A DNA stretch of 64,000 bases from Leptotrichia hofstadii (GCF_007990525.1 NZ_AP019823.1:1488001-1552000), one strand, 5' to 3'; shown: positions 25,694 through 33,622, counted from the stretch's first letter. Notes: a model not told the origin generated them from the letters alone. A program made the numbers and translations.

Positions 25694-26218
25694 ATGATTT
25701 ATGAATTGGACGGAATAAAACCTAAAATATCGGGAGAGGTATTTATTGCTGAAAGTGCTGATGTTATGGGAAATGTAGAACTGAATGACGGGGTAAATAT
25801 ATGGTTCGGTGCGGTACTAAGAGGAGATGTGGAGAAAATAATTATAGGGAAAAATAGCAATGTTCAGGATAATTCGACATTACATACTGATTTTGGACTT
25901 CCCTGTATCGTGGGAGAAAATGTTACTGTAGGTCATAATGTGATACTTCATAGCTGTGAAATAGGAGATAATGTAATCGTAGGAATGGGCAGCGCAGTTT
26001 TAAATGGATCAAAAATCGCTCCTAACTGTCTTATAGGTGCAGGTTCTTTAGTCACTCATAAAATTCCTTACGAGAAAGGCGTTCTCATTTTAGGAAGTCC
26101 TGCTAAAATAGTGAGAAAACTGACTGATGAAGAGATAGAGCATATTCAAAAAAACGCTGACCATTATGTGAAAAATGGAAAACTATTTGCTAAAGCTCTG
26201 AAAAAAGAGAATATTTAA
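25694..26218 (+). CDS. Gamma-type carbonic anhydrase family protein
   Basis: This is a left-handed beta-helix protein built from hexapeptide repeats (IIIGKNSNVQDNSTL, CIVGENVTVGHNVIL, CEIGDNVIVGMGSAVL). Three His residues, H64, H81 and H86, are in the positions that bind the metal in gamma-carbonic anhydrases such as Cam and YrdA. The spacing of 17 and 5 residues is right. Family members hydrate CO2 or have related acyltransferase-like roles. The start at MIYELDGIKPKI fits the family's usual beginning; a GTG three codons upstream is possible since AGGAGAG lies very near it. It ends the plus-strand run and is followed by a terminator. Confidence 0.88.
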   Translation: MIYELDGIKPKISGEVFIAESADVMGNVELNDGVNIWFGAVLRGDVEKIIIGKNSNVQDNSTLHTDFGLPCIVGENVTVGHNVILHSCEIGDNVIVGMGSAVLNGSKIAPNCLIGAGSLVTHKIPYEKGVLILGSPAKIVRKLTDEEIEHIQKNADHYVKNGKLFAKALKKENI

Positions 26219-26240
26219 AAATCGTAAAGTGTCATTGTTT

Positions 26241-26268
26241 AAGGACAGCCTAAAGGTTGTCTTTTTTT
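26241..26268 (+). terminator. Terminator of the U32-trmD-carbonic anhydrase run
   Basis: AAGGACAGCC (26241-26250), TAAA loop, GGTTGTCTTT, then a T run: a 10-bp stem with two G-T pairs. Confidence 0.88.
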
Positions 26269-26391
26269 ATTATTTACATTTATATTTTCTTGGAAATAAT
26301 AAATTTGGAAAATTGCTTTATTAATAAGAATTAAGTTGAAATCACAAAACGAAAAATAAAATACTAAAAATTTTAAAATAAACTCTTCACA

Positions 26392-26406
26392 ATACCTAAT
26401 AGGTAT
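26392..26406. promoter_or_regulatory. Palindromic operator before the PadR gene
   Basis: ATACCTA-A-TAGGTAT is a perfect 15-base palindrome about 35 bases before the PadR start codon, where a promoter would lie. It is the natural candidate for autoregulation by the PadR protein. Confidence 0.6.
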
Positions 26407-26438
26407 GTTACTATAAGATATATAGGAGGTATATTATT

Positions 26439-27044
26439 ATGGATAAAATAATTTTAGGAATTTTAATGTTACACAGAATGACGGCATACGAGCTTCGAAA
26501 TGTAATCAGAAACAATTTTAAATCTATGTGCAGCGACAGCCTCGGGAGCATTCAGACAGCTCTCAAAAAATTGCTTATGTCGAAAATGGTTACTTTTGAA
26601 GAGCTTGTTGAAAAAGGAGTAAATAAAAAAAGATACTCAATAACTGATGTTGGACAAAAAACACTGATAGAATGGATAAGTGTTCCTATTGACATGTCAA
26701 AAACAAAAAATTTAGATATTGGAAAACTTCTTTTTATGGGATATATTTCAAAAAATGAACAAAAAAATCTGATTGATAAAATCATTCATTCTTTAGAGAA
26801 GGAATATACGTCGCTAAAAAAATTAAGGGAATCAATACATATTGAAAAAGAAAGGGAAACACTTAAAGACCATCTGCTTAAAGATACAGAATATCAAGAA
26901 AGAATTAAAAATTTAAATAAAGAAAACGATATATATGAAAACATTAAAGAAATCAGTAAATTTACATTGGCTACTTTAGATTATGGAATTGATATTACTG
27001 CTTTTAACATAGAATGGTTTAAAAAATTGAAGAAAAAAATATAA
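26439..27044 (+). CDS. PadR-family transcriptional regulator
   Basis: The N-terminal winged helix starts MDKIILGILMLHRMTAYELRNVIRNNF and continues with SLGSIQTALKKLLMSKMVTFEE and KKRYSITDVGQKTLIEW. This is the PadR pattern: I-L-G-h-L, then wing Y-x-h-T-x-x-G. The C-terminal 110 residues are helical, as in the Vir_act_alpha_C half of the family, and would make the dimer. Such repressors respond to drugs, phenolics or cell-wall stress. It sits 18 bases before a CPBP protease gene and behind its own 15-base palindrome, so it very likely represses itself and that gene. The ligand is unknown. The ATG follows ATAGGAGGTATATTATT. Confidence 0.93.
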   Translation: MDKIILGILMLHRMTAYELRNVIRNNFKSMCSDSLGSIQTALKKLLMSKMVTFEELVEKGVNKKRYSITDVGQKTLIEWISVPIDMSKTKNLDIGKLLFMGYISKNEQKNLIDKIIHSLEKEYTSLKKLRESIHIEKERETLKDHLLKDTEYQERIKNLNKENDIYENIKEISKFTLATLDYGIDITAFNIEWFKKLKKKI

Positions 27045-27062
27045 AAAGAAAGGTGAAACAAG

Positions 27063-27926
27063 ATGAATGATATAAGTAAGATTAAACGAAACATAATTAT
27101 CTTTACAATTGTTAGTACTGCTTGTGGCTGGATTGGATACCTTGTTGATAAATTGTCTGGTCAAGCCCATTATGAAAATGTTGGAACAATGGCAGGAGAA
27201 GAACCTTTTGGAATGCTTATCTGGTTACTATCTCCATTAATTTGTACAATTCTTCTTCGCATTTTTGGAGAAGATGGGTGGAAAAATTCAGCGGTTTCCA
27301 TTAATTTTAAAAATAATAAAAAGTTATATTTGATTAGCTTTTTAGTATACCCCACTGTCACTTTAATTGTTATATTACTGGGATTAATAACGAAAGGGAT
27401 TAAATTTCCCAATGTAAATATTGGAATTACAGCCTATATTGGGGTTTTATCTGTACAAATTGCCATTCAATTTATAAAAAATATATTTGAAGAGTCAGTT
27501 TGGAGAGCCTATCTTACAAACCAATTGTTAAAATTAAAATTATCCGATTTGAAATTGTACTTACTTATCGGATTTATCTGGTGGATTTGGCACTTGCCAT
27601 ATATTATGATATTTTTGTCCGAAAGTGAAATACAAAACACTTTACCTGTTGAGAGACTAACTTTTTTCCTTGCTGGAACAATAGTAGTGATATGCTGGAC
27701 GGTAATATATACAGAAATTTTTAGAGTTACTAAATCTATGTGGCCATTAGTTATTATGCATACTATGGAAGATGCAGTGATAAATCCGTTGCTTCTTTTA
27801 GGAATTGTATCTGTAGAAAAAAATCAGGCATTTCTTTTTTCACTTTCAGTAGGTATAATTTCGACAATTCTTTACTTGACAGTGGGATTAGTTATTAGAA
27901 ATTGGAGAAAAAGACAAGATAGATAA
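27063..27926 (+). CDS. CPBP-family intramembrane metalloprotease (with PadR)
   Basis: This polytopic membrane protein of 287 residues belongs to the CAAX protease/bacteriocin-processing (CPBP, Abi) family. It shows the three motifs in order: FEESVWRAYL (the EExxxR motif), WWIWHLPYIM (FxxxH-like, with His) and MHTMEDAVINP (HxxxN/D). Family members cleave within membranes or give immunity to peptides. It is co-transcribed with the PadR gene 18 bases upstream. It differs clearly from the two minus-strand paralogues downstream, whose motif is EEIIFRG or EEIVFRG. AGAAAGGTGAAACAAG precedes the start. Confidence 0.88.
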   Translation: MNDISKIKRNIIIFTIVSTACGWIGYLVDKLSGQAHYENVGTMAGEEPFGMLIWLLSPLICTILLRIFGEDGWKNSAVSINFKNNKKLYLISFLVYPTVTLIVILLGLITKGIKFPNVNIGITAYIGVLSVQIAIQFIKNIFEESVWRAYLTNQLLKLKLSDLKLYLLIGFIWWIWHLPYIMIFLSESEIQNTLPVERLTFFLAGTIVVICWTVIYTEIFRVTKSMWPLVIMHTMEDAVINPLLLLGIVSVEKNQAFLFSLSVGIISTILYLTVGLVIRNWRKRQDR

Positions 27927-27990
27927 AGCAAAAAAGAAATAAGCACTGATATAAAAGAAAAAACTAAAAACTAAAAACTCCCTATTTACC

Positions 27991-28863
27991 CTAAAACAAC
28001 TTGTAATTAAGTAGCAAGCCAGAAATTACAATAACAAGTATTACCACTAAATACAATCCATTAGTTTTCAGAAATCCAGCAACATTTTTTCTATCTTCAT
28101 CACTTAATTTAAATACTAAAAATATATCTTTATAGCTTTTCTTTATTAATCCAGATATAAAGAAAGATAGATAGAATATAAGCAAAAATACGGCGATTAT
28201 CACAAAAATAAGCAGGGAGGCTTCTCCTATTTCAGGTGTTTCAGAAATCATATTTATTAGAATATGCATTAAAATAGAATATTTAATAGAATATCTATAT
28301 GCAACATAAGACAGTACAATACCTATAAAGAATGCTGGAATAATCATATCTATATTATAATGAGATAATCCAAAAAGAATTGAGCTGGAAATTATTGCTG
28401 TTTTGATTCCATACTTTTTCAAATTATTCATTATAACTCCACGAAATATTATTTCCTCTAAAACAGGTGCAATACATATTGCATGAATTATATGTAAATA
28501 TAAAGGTCTCTCTATTACAAAATCCTGTTCATAAATATTGCTTACTATTGAAATTATAAAACCTAAAGCGATATTTATCCAAAAAATCGATGCAAAATAT
28601 ATATTGAAATCTCGTTTGCTTAGTGTTTCATTCACTTTAAAATATTTGTATTCCTTGTTATTTTTTATAAAGTAATAAAGAAACGGAATACAGAATAAAA
28701 ATTTGTCTATTCTAAAAAAATACATGTATCTTAACACATCATTGTTTGTTATCGCTATTCCTTTTTGAATAAACACTTTAAATACTAGATAACTGCAATA
28801 TATTATACATAAAATTAACGAAATATCTCTTTTTTCATTATTTTTTGCTAACATTTTTTGCAT
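27991..28863 (-). CDS. CPBP-family intramembrane metalloprotease, paralogue 1
   Basis: The 290-residue polytopic protein has the catalytic triad of motifs APVLEEIIFRGVIMNNL, ILFGLSHYNIDMIIPAFF and LMHILINMIS. It is closely related to the gene at 29330-30220: both share IVFRGVIMNNL-x-KYGI-type core and the YSIKYSIL segment. A tandem duplication separated by a small hydrophobic gene is the simplest history. CPBP proteins include the self-immunity proteins of several bacteriocin loci and prenyl-protein proteases. The start follows GGGAGATGGTTTTAA. It converges with the PadR-linked CPBP gene on the other strand. Confidence 0.88.
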   Translation of the reverse strand: MQKMLAKNNEKRDISLILCIIYCSYLVFKVFIQKGIAITNNDVLRYMYFFRIDKFLFCIPFLYYFIKNNKEYKYFKVNETLSKRDFNIYFASIFWINIALGFIISIVSNIYEQDFVIERPLYLHIIHAICIAPVLEEIIFRGVIMNNLKKYGIKTAIISSSILFGLSHYNIDMIIPAFFIGIVLSYVAYRYSIKYSILMHILINMISETPEIGEASLLIFVIIAVFLLIFYLSFFISGLIKKSYKDIFLVFKLSDEDRKNVAGFLKTNGLYLVVILVIVISGLLLNYKLF

Positions 28864-28991
28864 TTAAAACCATCTCCCATTTGATTCCATAATTTTTTTT
28901 ATTATTAACAGACATATTATACCTTTCTCCCATATTTTGTCAAATTAATTTTTTATTTAATTTTCAATCAGTTTAAAATTATAGCAAAATA

Positions 28992-29017
28992 GGAGCTTCT
29001 GCATATACAGAAACTCC
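28992..29017 (-). terminator. Hairpin after the 60-residue peptide gene
   Basis: On the minus strand GGAGTTTCTG, TATATG, CAGAAGCTCC pairs over 10 bp with one mismatch and leads into TATTTTGCTATAATTTT. It lies about 40 bases beyond the stop codon, an intrinsic terminator with a modest T run. Confidence 0.65.
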
Positions 29018-29055
29018 CTTTCTCATACAATATTAAATTTAAATCTATAAATTAC

Positions 29056-29238
29056 CTATTCAGTTTTATTAAAAAACTTAAACAAATACTTTCCACCTAA
29101 CCCAATAACAGCACCTGTTACTGCAGCTGTCAATAATCCTGGAATCCACCCGTACATATCAATAACTTTGCTTCCAAGTATGGAAGAAATTACAGAGATT
29201 ACTATAACTAATAAATTTTGATATTTTTTGCTACTCAT
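29056..29238 (-). CDS. Small hydrophobic two-helix peptide between CPBP proteases
   Basis: The 60-residue product starts MSSKKYQNLLVIVISVISS. It has two hydrophobic segments, about residues 9-24 and 31-53, the second Gly/Ala-rich (GWIPGLLTAAVTGAVIGLGG). The C-terminus is basic (KYLFKFFNKTE). GTTGGTGGAGGCAGAACT upstream of the ATG is a very good ribosome site, so it is a real gene. It sits alone between two paralogous CPBP proteases of the same strand, the arrangement in which bacteriocin-like peptides and their immunity or processing proteins are found. It could equally be a holin-like or stress-membrane peptide. No family was recognised. Confidence 0.72.
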   Translation of the reverse strand: MSSKKYQNLLVIVISVISSILGSKVIDMYGWIPGLLTAAVTGAVIGLGGKYLFKFFNKTE

Positions 29239-29329
29239 AGTTCTGCCTCCACCAACGATATTTTAATTTATTTTATCTTTCTGCATATATATTACTCCAA
29301 TTTAAATATTTTGTCAAATTACTTATTAA

Positions 29330-30220
29330 TTAAAATATTTTATAATTAAAGAAAAAATTACAAACCACAATCGCAAATATTATCAGCAAATACAGAAAAT
29401 CATTTTTCACAAATTCAACTAATTTCTTCCTGTCTTCAACATTTAATTTTAAAATAAAAAATATCTCCTTGTATCTTCCTTTTGCCAGTCCAATTATAAA
29501 AAATATTAATAAAAAGATAATTAAAAACAGCAAAAACAAACCAAATACTGCTATGAACATTCCAATTTTTGAAAGTATTATAACCTGTAATATTTGTGTT
29601 ATCGTGTTTAACAGAAAATGTATTAAAATAGAATATTTTATCGAATATTTGCATGCAACATAAGAAAAGATGATTCCCGTCAAAAATGCTGGAATAATCA
29701 TCTCTACATTATAATGGGATAGTCCAAAAAGAAGGGAATTAATAATTATTGCTGCTCTAATCCCATATTTTCTCAAATTATTCATTATAACTCCACGAAA
29801 TACAATTTCTTCCAATATCGGTGCTACAAATACTGTCATTATTACATCTATATACAAAGGCTCATTTATTAAAGACGTTCGCCCTTTAAATTTAAACATT
29901 GATACAATCAATAAATTGGAAAGATTACCTACATAAAAAGCTAGTGCAAAATATGTATTAAAGTCTTTTATATTAAATTTTTCGTTCGTTTTAAAATATT
30001 CATATTTTTTATAAGTTTTTACAAAATAATAAATTATTGGAAAACTAAGTATCCAACTATATATTCTAAACATGTATACATATCTAAATATCTTACTGTC
30101 TGTAATTACTGTTTTATTATTTACAAAAATCATAAATGTTAGATGAAGTATATAAATTATAAACAAAAATAGAGAAATATCCTTTTTCATGCTATGCTTC
30201 AAATTTATTATTTTTTTCAT
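29330..30220 (-). CDS. CPBP-family intramembrane metalloprotease, paralogue 2
   Basis: The protein has 296 residues with about eight membrane helices. The motifs are APILEEIVFRGVIMNNL (EExxFRG), LLFGLSHYNVEMIIPAF and LIHFLLNTITQI. The paralogue at 27991-28863 aligns with it from the first helix (KKDISLFLFIIYILHL versus KRDISLILCIIYCSYL) to the end. The start at MKKIINLKH follows GGAGGCAAAGGTAA; a second Met (MKKDIS) ten codons later aligns better with the paralogue's N-terminus. It lies upstream of the small hydrophobic gene on the same strand. Confidence 0.88.
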   Translation of the reverse strand: MKKIINLKHSMKKDISLFLFIIYILHLTFMIFVNNKTVITDSKIFRYVYMFRIYSWILSFPIIYYFVKTYKKYEYFKTNEKFNIKDFNTYFALAFYVGNLSNLLIVSMFKFKGRTSLINEPLYIDVIMTVFVAPILEEIVFRGVIMNNLRKYGIRAAIIINSLLFGLSHYNVEMIIPAFLTGIIFSYVACKYSIKYSILIHFLLNTITQILQVIILSKIGMFIAVFGLFLLFLIIFLLIFFIIGLAKGRYKEIFFILKLNVEDRKKLVEFVKNDFLYLLIIFAIVVCNFFFNYKIF

Positions 30221-30257
30221 TTACCTTTGCCTCCAACTATTTTTTATTGTTAATTTA

Positions 30258-30290
30258 AAAAAATACCATCCTATTTCTAAGACAGTATTT
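30258..30290 (-). terminator. Terminator of the rplU-prp-rpmA operon
   Basis: On the minus strand AAATACTGTC, ten bases, GATGGTATTT forms a 10-bp stem (two G-T pairs), followed by a T run, about 25 bases beyond rpmA. Confidence 0.8.
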
Positions 30291-30315
30291 CAAAAATATA
30301 TTATACAATTTATTA

Positions 30316-30609
30316 CTATGCTTCTGCTCTTTCAGGATAAATACTTACTCTTTTTTTACCATTTCCAAATTTTTCAAATTTTACATATCCATCAGTTAAT
30401 GCGAATAAAGTGTAATCTTTTCCTAATTTAGCGTTAGTTCCTGCGTGAAATTTACTTCCTCTTTGTCTTACAATAATGTTTCCAGCTTTTACAGCTTCTC
30501 CATCATATTTTTTTACTCCTAAATATTTAGGGTTAGAATCTCTACCATTTCTAGTTGATCCTTGCCCTTTTTTTGAGGCAAATAACTGTAAGTTTAATTT
30601 TAATAACAT
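30316..30609 (-). CDS. rpmA: 50S ribosomal protein L27 with cleavable N-terminal extension
   Basis: L27 reaches into the peptidyl-transferase centre of the 50S subunit. The sequence [20 protein letters not shown] has the N-terminal extension known from Staphylococcus and relatives, removed between Phe and Ala by the protease Prp. Here the expected cut is after F10, leaving [21 protein letters not shown]. Prp is encoded by the very next gene upstream. The length of 97 is normal. It is the last gene of the rplU-prp-rpmA operon; GAGGAGGTTGGAAAAT lies before the ATG. Confidence 0.98.
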   Translation of the reverse strand: MLLKLNLQLFASKKGQGSTRNGRDSNPKYLGVKKYDGEAVKAGNIIVRQRGSKFHAGTNAKLGKDYTLFALTDGYVKFEKFGNGKKRVSIYPERAEA

Positions 30610-30685
30610 TTTCCAACCTCCTCGATTTCTTTTTCATATTTTATTTCTTGGATTCTTTTCAAATCTTAACTTCTGAACTTAAAAT

Positions 30686-31024
30686 TTATATTTTTATTTC
30701 TTTAAGTTTCACAAAATTACTATAACTTTTTGCAACTTCCTTCAAATACGAATACATTGATTCAACCAAAATATCTGCATTTTCTAGTTCATCATCAGTC
30801 AATCCAGAATTTTTTAAATCACAGGAAATATACCCATCTTCTTCAGTAAACTTTAGTTTTTTCTTAAGTTTCAAAGTTTCAATAAGTCCATTTACTGTCA
30901 TTTGTCCTACTGATGAAACAGCTGCACAAATTACATCTTCTCCATATTCTGAAAAATTTGCATGTCCTTTTATTTCAAAATATGTTATTTTATTTTTTTG
31001 TCTTTGAATTTCTATTCTTATCAT
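30686..31024 (-). CDS. prp: Ribosomal-processing cysteine protease Prp
   Basis: Prp cleaves the N-terminal extension of L27, an essential step in Staphylococcus aureus. The 112-residue protein has the catalytic pair H21 in EIKGHANFSEYGED and C33 in VICAAVSSVGQMTVNG, the normal H...C spacing of the family (YsxB). It lies between rplU and rpmA, the classical arrangement, and the L27 gene in this operon has the matching cleavage site. The start ATGATAAGAATAG follows the rplU stop by 46 bases with a poor ribosome site, so translation may be coupled. Confidence 0.95.
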   Translation of the reverse strand: MIRIEIQRQKNKITYFEIKGHANFSEYGEDVICAAVSSVGQMTVNGLIETLKLKKKLKFTEEDGYISCDLKNSGLTDDELENADILVESMYSYLKEVAKSYSNFVKLKEIKI

Positions 31025-31070
31025 TCAAACCACAACAGCTTTCACAATCTAAATTATATTAAAAAATACA

Positions 31071-31379
31071 TTAAGCATTGATTGATTTAATTTCAATTGC
31101 TGTAAAAGATTGTCTATGCCCTTTTTTTCTGTAGTAAGTTTTTTTGTTATATTTAAAGTTAATTTTTTTATCAGCTTTTCCATGAGATTTAACTGTAGCT
31201 ACAACTTTAGCTCCTTCTACAACTGGAGTTCCAACTGTTACGTTATCTCCTTCTCCAACTAATAGAACTTCGTTAATTTCGATGTCTGAATCAACATCAG
31301 CTGCTAATTTTTCAACTTTTAATACAGTTCCAACTTCTACTTTGTACTGTTTTCCACCTGTTTTAATTACTGCAAACAT
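31071..31379 (-). CDS. rplU: 50S ribosomal protein L21
   Basis: L21 binds 23S rRNA in the large subunit. The protein has [25 protein letters not shown] and ends with the signature [19 protein letters not shown]. The length of 102 residues is standard. It heads the operon with prp and rpmA. A strong promoter and a small hairpin lie in the leader, and AATTATTTGGAGGTGAACATA precedes the ATG. Confidence 0.98.
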   Translation of the reverse strand: MFAVIKTGGKQYKVEVGTVLKVEKLAADVDSDIEINEVLLVGEGDNVTVGTPVVEGAKVVATVKSHGKADKKINFKYNKKTYYRKKGHRQSFTAIEIKSINA

Positions 31380-31411
31380 TTATGTTCACCTCCAAATAAT
31401 TTATCGCTATC

Positions 31412-31430
31412 ATTGGTATTAGCCACCAAT
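31412..31430 (-). promoter_or_regulatory. Leader hairpin before rplU
   Basis: ATTGGT, seven bases, ACCAAT is a perfect 6-bp inverted repeat between the rplU promoter and its ribosome site. It could be part of an L21 autoregulatory leader, but I could not match it to the known leader structure. Confidence 0.4.
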
Positions 31431-31450
31431 TTTATGCGTATATCTTAATT

Positions 31451-31479
31451 AGTTTACTATATTTTCACTAATTTGTCAA
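31451..31479 (-). promoter_or_regulatory. Promoter of rplU-prp-rpmA
   Basis: On the minus strand TTGACA (31474-31479), 17 bases, TAAACT (31451-31456). It lies just downstream of the tRNA-Ser gene, so the operon has its own start even if tRNA transcription reads through. Confidence 0.88.
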
Positions 31480-31493
31480 ATTATTTTTATAAA

Positions 31494-31580
31494 TGGCGGA
31501 AGTAGAGGGACTCGAACCCACAAGACGTTTAACCGCCCACAGCTTTCCAAGCTGCTGCCATACCATTAGGCGATACTTCC
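31494..31580 (-). tRNA. tRNA-Ser (anticodon GGA)
   Basis: On the minus strand the acceptor arms GGAAGTA and TACTTCC pair over 7 bp, followed by discriminator G and encoded CCA. The anticodon arm is GCAGC-TTGGAAA-GCTGT with anticodon GGA at 31546-31548, reading UCC and UCU codons. A long variable arm, typical of serine tRNA, and a TTCGAGT T-loop are present. A near-consensus promoter lies 25 bases upstream. Confidence 0.97.
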
Positions 31581-31604
31581 CCTTCCAAAAAATAATTACA
31601 AACT

Positions 31605-31633
31605 ATTATACTAAACTTATTTATAAAAGTCAA
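31605..31633 (-). promoter_or_regulatory. Promoter of tRNA-Ser
   Basis: On the minus strand TTGACT (31628-31633), 17 bases, perfect TATAAT (31605-31610), ending 25 bases before the tRNA 5' end. Confidence 0.9.
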
Positions 31634-31689
31634 TGAATTTGTTTAGCGTATTTTGTACATCTTTACTATGTATTTACTATCTCAGACCA

Positions 31690-32460
31690 TTATTTATTTT
31701 GATTTTTTCTGTAAATATTAAATCCAGTCGCCTGATTTGTCGCCATTATTGTAATATCTGAAATTTGTACGTGTTTTGGCTGATTTGCAATATAAACTAT
31801 TGTATTTGCAATATCTTCTGGCTTCAATGCCTCAATTCCTTCATAAACCTTCTTAGCCTGCTCTGTATTCCCATGGAATCTTACATTACTAAAATTAGTT
31901 TCCACAATCCCGGGCTGAACAGTAGTTACTTTAATATTTTTATCAATGGTATCAATTCTAATTCCATCGCTCAAAACCTTTACAGCCGATTTAGTCGCAC
32001 AATATACAGCAGCTCCTGCATAAGCGTAAATTCCAGCAGTTGAACCAATATTTATAATATGCCCCTCATCATTTTCAACCATGCTTGGCAAAATTTGTCT
32101 TGTAACATATAACAGACCTTTTATATTAGTGTCTATCATTTGTTCAATATCCACAATATCATATTCCTGAAATTTATCCAGCCCCAATGCAAGTCCTGCA
32201 TTATTTACAAGAATATCTACCTTTTTCACATCATCCAATATTTTCTTGGTAAATTTTACAACATCGTTATATTTAGTAACATCCAATACAAAAATATATG
32301 CGTTAGTTCCATATTTTCTATCAATATCAATCTTTATTTCCTTCAATTTATCCGCATTTCTAGCGCACAAAATCACATTATCCCCATTTTTCGCAAAGGC
32401 ATAAGCTGTTTCCTTCCCAATTCCGCTTGTAGCTCCAGTAATAAAAATATTTCTATTCAT
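31690..32460 (-). CDS. Short-chain dehydrogenase/reductase (YdfG-like SDR)
   Basis: The 256-residue NAD(P)-dependent oxidoreductase has the cofactor motif TGATSGIGKE (residues 8-17), DILVNNAGL, and the catalytic S140, Y153 and K157 in GSTAGIYAYAGAAVYCATKSA. The adenine-side loop has CARNADKL, which favours NADP. PGIVETNFSNVRFHGNTEQA after the active site is characteristic of the YdfG branch, which oxidises serine, allo-threonine or reduces malonic semialdehyde. The substrate here is not shown. It lies between tRNA-Ser and a toxin-antitoxin pair. Confidence 0.9.
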   Translation of the reverse strand: MNRNIFITGATSGIGKETAYAFAKNGDNVILCARNADKLKEIKIDIDRKYGTNAYIFVLDVTKYNDVVKFTKKILDDVKKVDILVNNAGLALGLDKFQEYDIVDIEQMIDTNIKGLLYVTRQILPSMVENDEGHIINIGSTAGIYAYAGAAVYCATKSAVKVLSDGIRIDTIDKNIKVTTVQPGIVETNFSNVRFHGNTEQAKKVYEGIEALKPEDIANTIVYIANQPKHVQISDITIMATNQATGFNIYRKNQNK

Positions 32461-32495
32461 AAAAACTCACTCCCTATATTTGAATTTATCATTAT

Positions 32496-32795
32496 TTATT
32501 TTAAAAATGATTTTTTTAATTTATTTAAAATCAAATATACTTTACTCCTATGTTCTATTTCAACAGCTAAAACTATTAATTTATCATCTTGTATTTCAAC
32601 TATTATCCTGTAATTTTTTAATGGTTTGTACTTCCAATATCCTTTTAAATTATGGCTCAAAGCCTCCCCTTTGATTCTTGGATTTTCAGAATTGTTTATT
32701 TTTTTCAGAAAATCATAAATTTTTTTACTTGTATTTTTATCCATCTTTTGTAATTTTTTTGCTGTATATTGAGATAACAATACTCTGTATTTCAC
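32496..32795 (-). CDS. RelE/ParE-family toxin
   Basis: The 99-residue protein starts KYRVLLSQYTAKKLQKMDKNTSKKIYDFLKKI. It continues ALSHNLKGYWKYKPLKNYRIIVEIQDDKLIVLAVEIEHRSKVYL, the pattern of RelE-type mRNA interferases that cut ribosome-bound mRNA (family members have G-x-W-R-h-R and a late H-R-x-x-V-Y). Here the usual first basic residue after W is Lys. Translation begins at GTG directly after the TAA of the antitoxin gene, with no gap, so expression is coupled. The pair is a typical type II module. Confidence 0.88.
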   Translation of the reverse strand: MKYRVLLSQYTAKKLQKMDKNTSKKIYDFLKKINNSENPRIKGEALSHNLKGYWKYKPLKNYRIIVEIQDDKLIVLAVEIEHRSKVYLILNKLKKSFLK

Positions 32796-33023
32796 TTAAA
32801 ATCCCATTTTCTTTCCAAAATCTTCAAGAGGTATCATTGGGGATTTTTTAGCTTTTTCAGATAACTTCACTATTCTTTTTATTTCTGATTTGGAAATTTG
32901 TTCATTTTCTTCTATTTTATCTAATTCTTTTGATATCAAATTATTAATAAAGTTGTTATCATATTCCAAAACTTCTTTTAACTGTTTTTGTTTTTTTTCG
33001 TTTAATTCAACATCTATAATCAT
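32796..33023 (-). CDS. Antitoxin of the RelE-type toxin
   Basis: The 75-residue protein starts MIIDVELNEKKQKQLKEVLEYDN, ends KKSPMIPLEDFGKKMGF, and is Lys/Glu-rich, helical. An open frame continues upstream, but TTTTAGGAGGAAATACT before this ATG decides the start. As in type II modules the antitoxin is upstream and its C-terminal tail (MIPLEDFGKKMGF) should wrap the toxin, while the N-terminal half should be a DNA-binding or dimerising unit. The exact antitoxin family (RelB-like) is an assignment by context. Confidence 0.78.
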   Translation of the reverse strand: MIIDVELNEKKQKQLKEVLEYDNNFINNLISKELDKIEENEQISKSEIKRIVKLSEKAKKSPMIPLEDFGKKMGF

Positions 33024-33136
33024 AGTATTTCCTCCTAAAATAAATTTTGTAATTTTTTTAGAAATCGAATGATTTTTAAGTTCATTTAATAGAACATCTA
33101 TATTTTTATTATACCACAAAATTTTCATTATAAGTA

Positions 33137-33601
33137 TTATTTTATATCAAGTTTATTTTTTTGATGAAATTTTTGTCTCAACTTCAGCTTAAAAATCCCT
33201 ATCCCTTTTTCAATGCTCATTTCCTGCGAAAAATTATACACAAACATATTTGTAAATTTCAAATCCATTTTTTTATTTGAACCTAAATCAACAAACATTT
33301 CCAAATTTCTGTAATCACTTTTTTCCAGATAGGATTCTGCCCATTCCACTAAATCTATTATATTCTTTTTATTTTTTTCATACAAATCATCATTTATGCT
33401 CTCATTTTCCAAATTATTTCCTGTATTTTCCAAGTTTGAAATGATTTTTCCTATTATTTCCATTTCTACTGTGCTTCTGCTGTTTGCAAGATTTGTATCT
33501 TCTGCAAGTCCAATTTTGTATTTTACTTCCATAATTTCATCTTCACTTACATTTATTTCCTTTTTGTTTTCCTCATCTGTAATCTTCAATCTATATTTCA
33601 T
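33137..33601 (-). CDS. Putative contractile-tail tube-like (Hcp-like) protein
   Basis: The 154-residue product is not assigned by a strong motif. Its layout recalls a family of Firmicute proteins near VgrG-like genes that I believe are tube (Hcp-like) subunits. The points of similarity are LAEDTNLANSRSTVEMEIIGKI in the first half, a short helical stretch IDLVEWAESYLEKSDYRNLEMFV, and an end with FTNMFVYNFSQEMSIEKGIGIFKLKLRQK. This is recognition from memory, not a search. It follows the 276-residue gene by 21 bases and ends the three-gene run. A VgrG-like gene 5 kb away supports the context. Confidence 0.5.
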   Translation of the reverse strand: MKYRLKITDEENKKEINVSEDEIMEVKYKIGLAEDTNLANSRSTVEMEIIGKIISNLENTGNNLENESINDDLYEKNKKNIIDLVEWAESYLEKSDYRNLEMFVDLGSNKKMDLKFTNMFVYNFSQEMSIEKGIGIFKLKLRQKFHQKNKLDIK

Positions 33602-33622
33602 TTATTCCACTCCTTCATTTTT

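Noticed and set aside
33023-33128. Longer N-terminus of the RelE-partner antitoxin
   Set aside because: The ribosome site TAGGAGG sits directly before the internal ATG, and the upstream part is not antitoxin-like.
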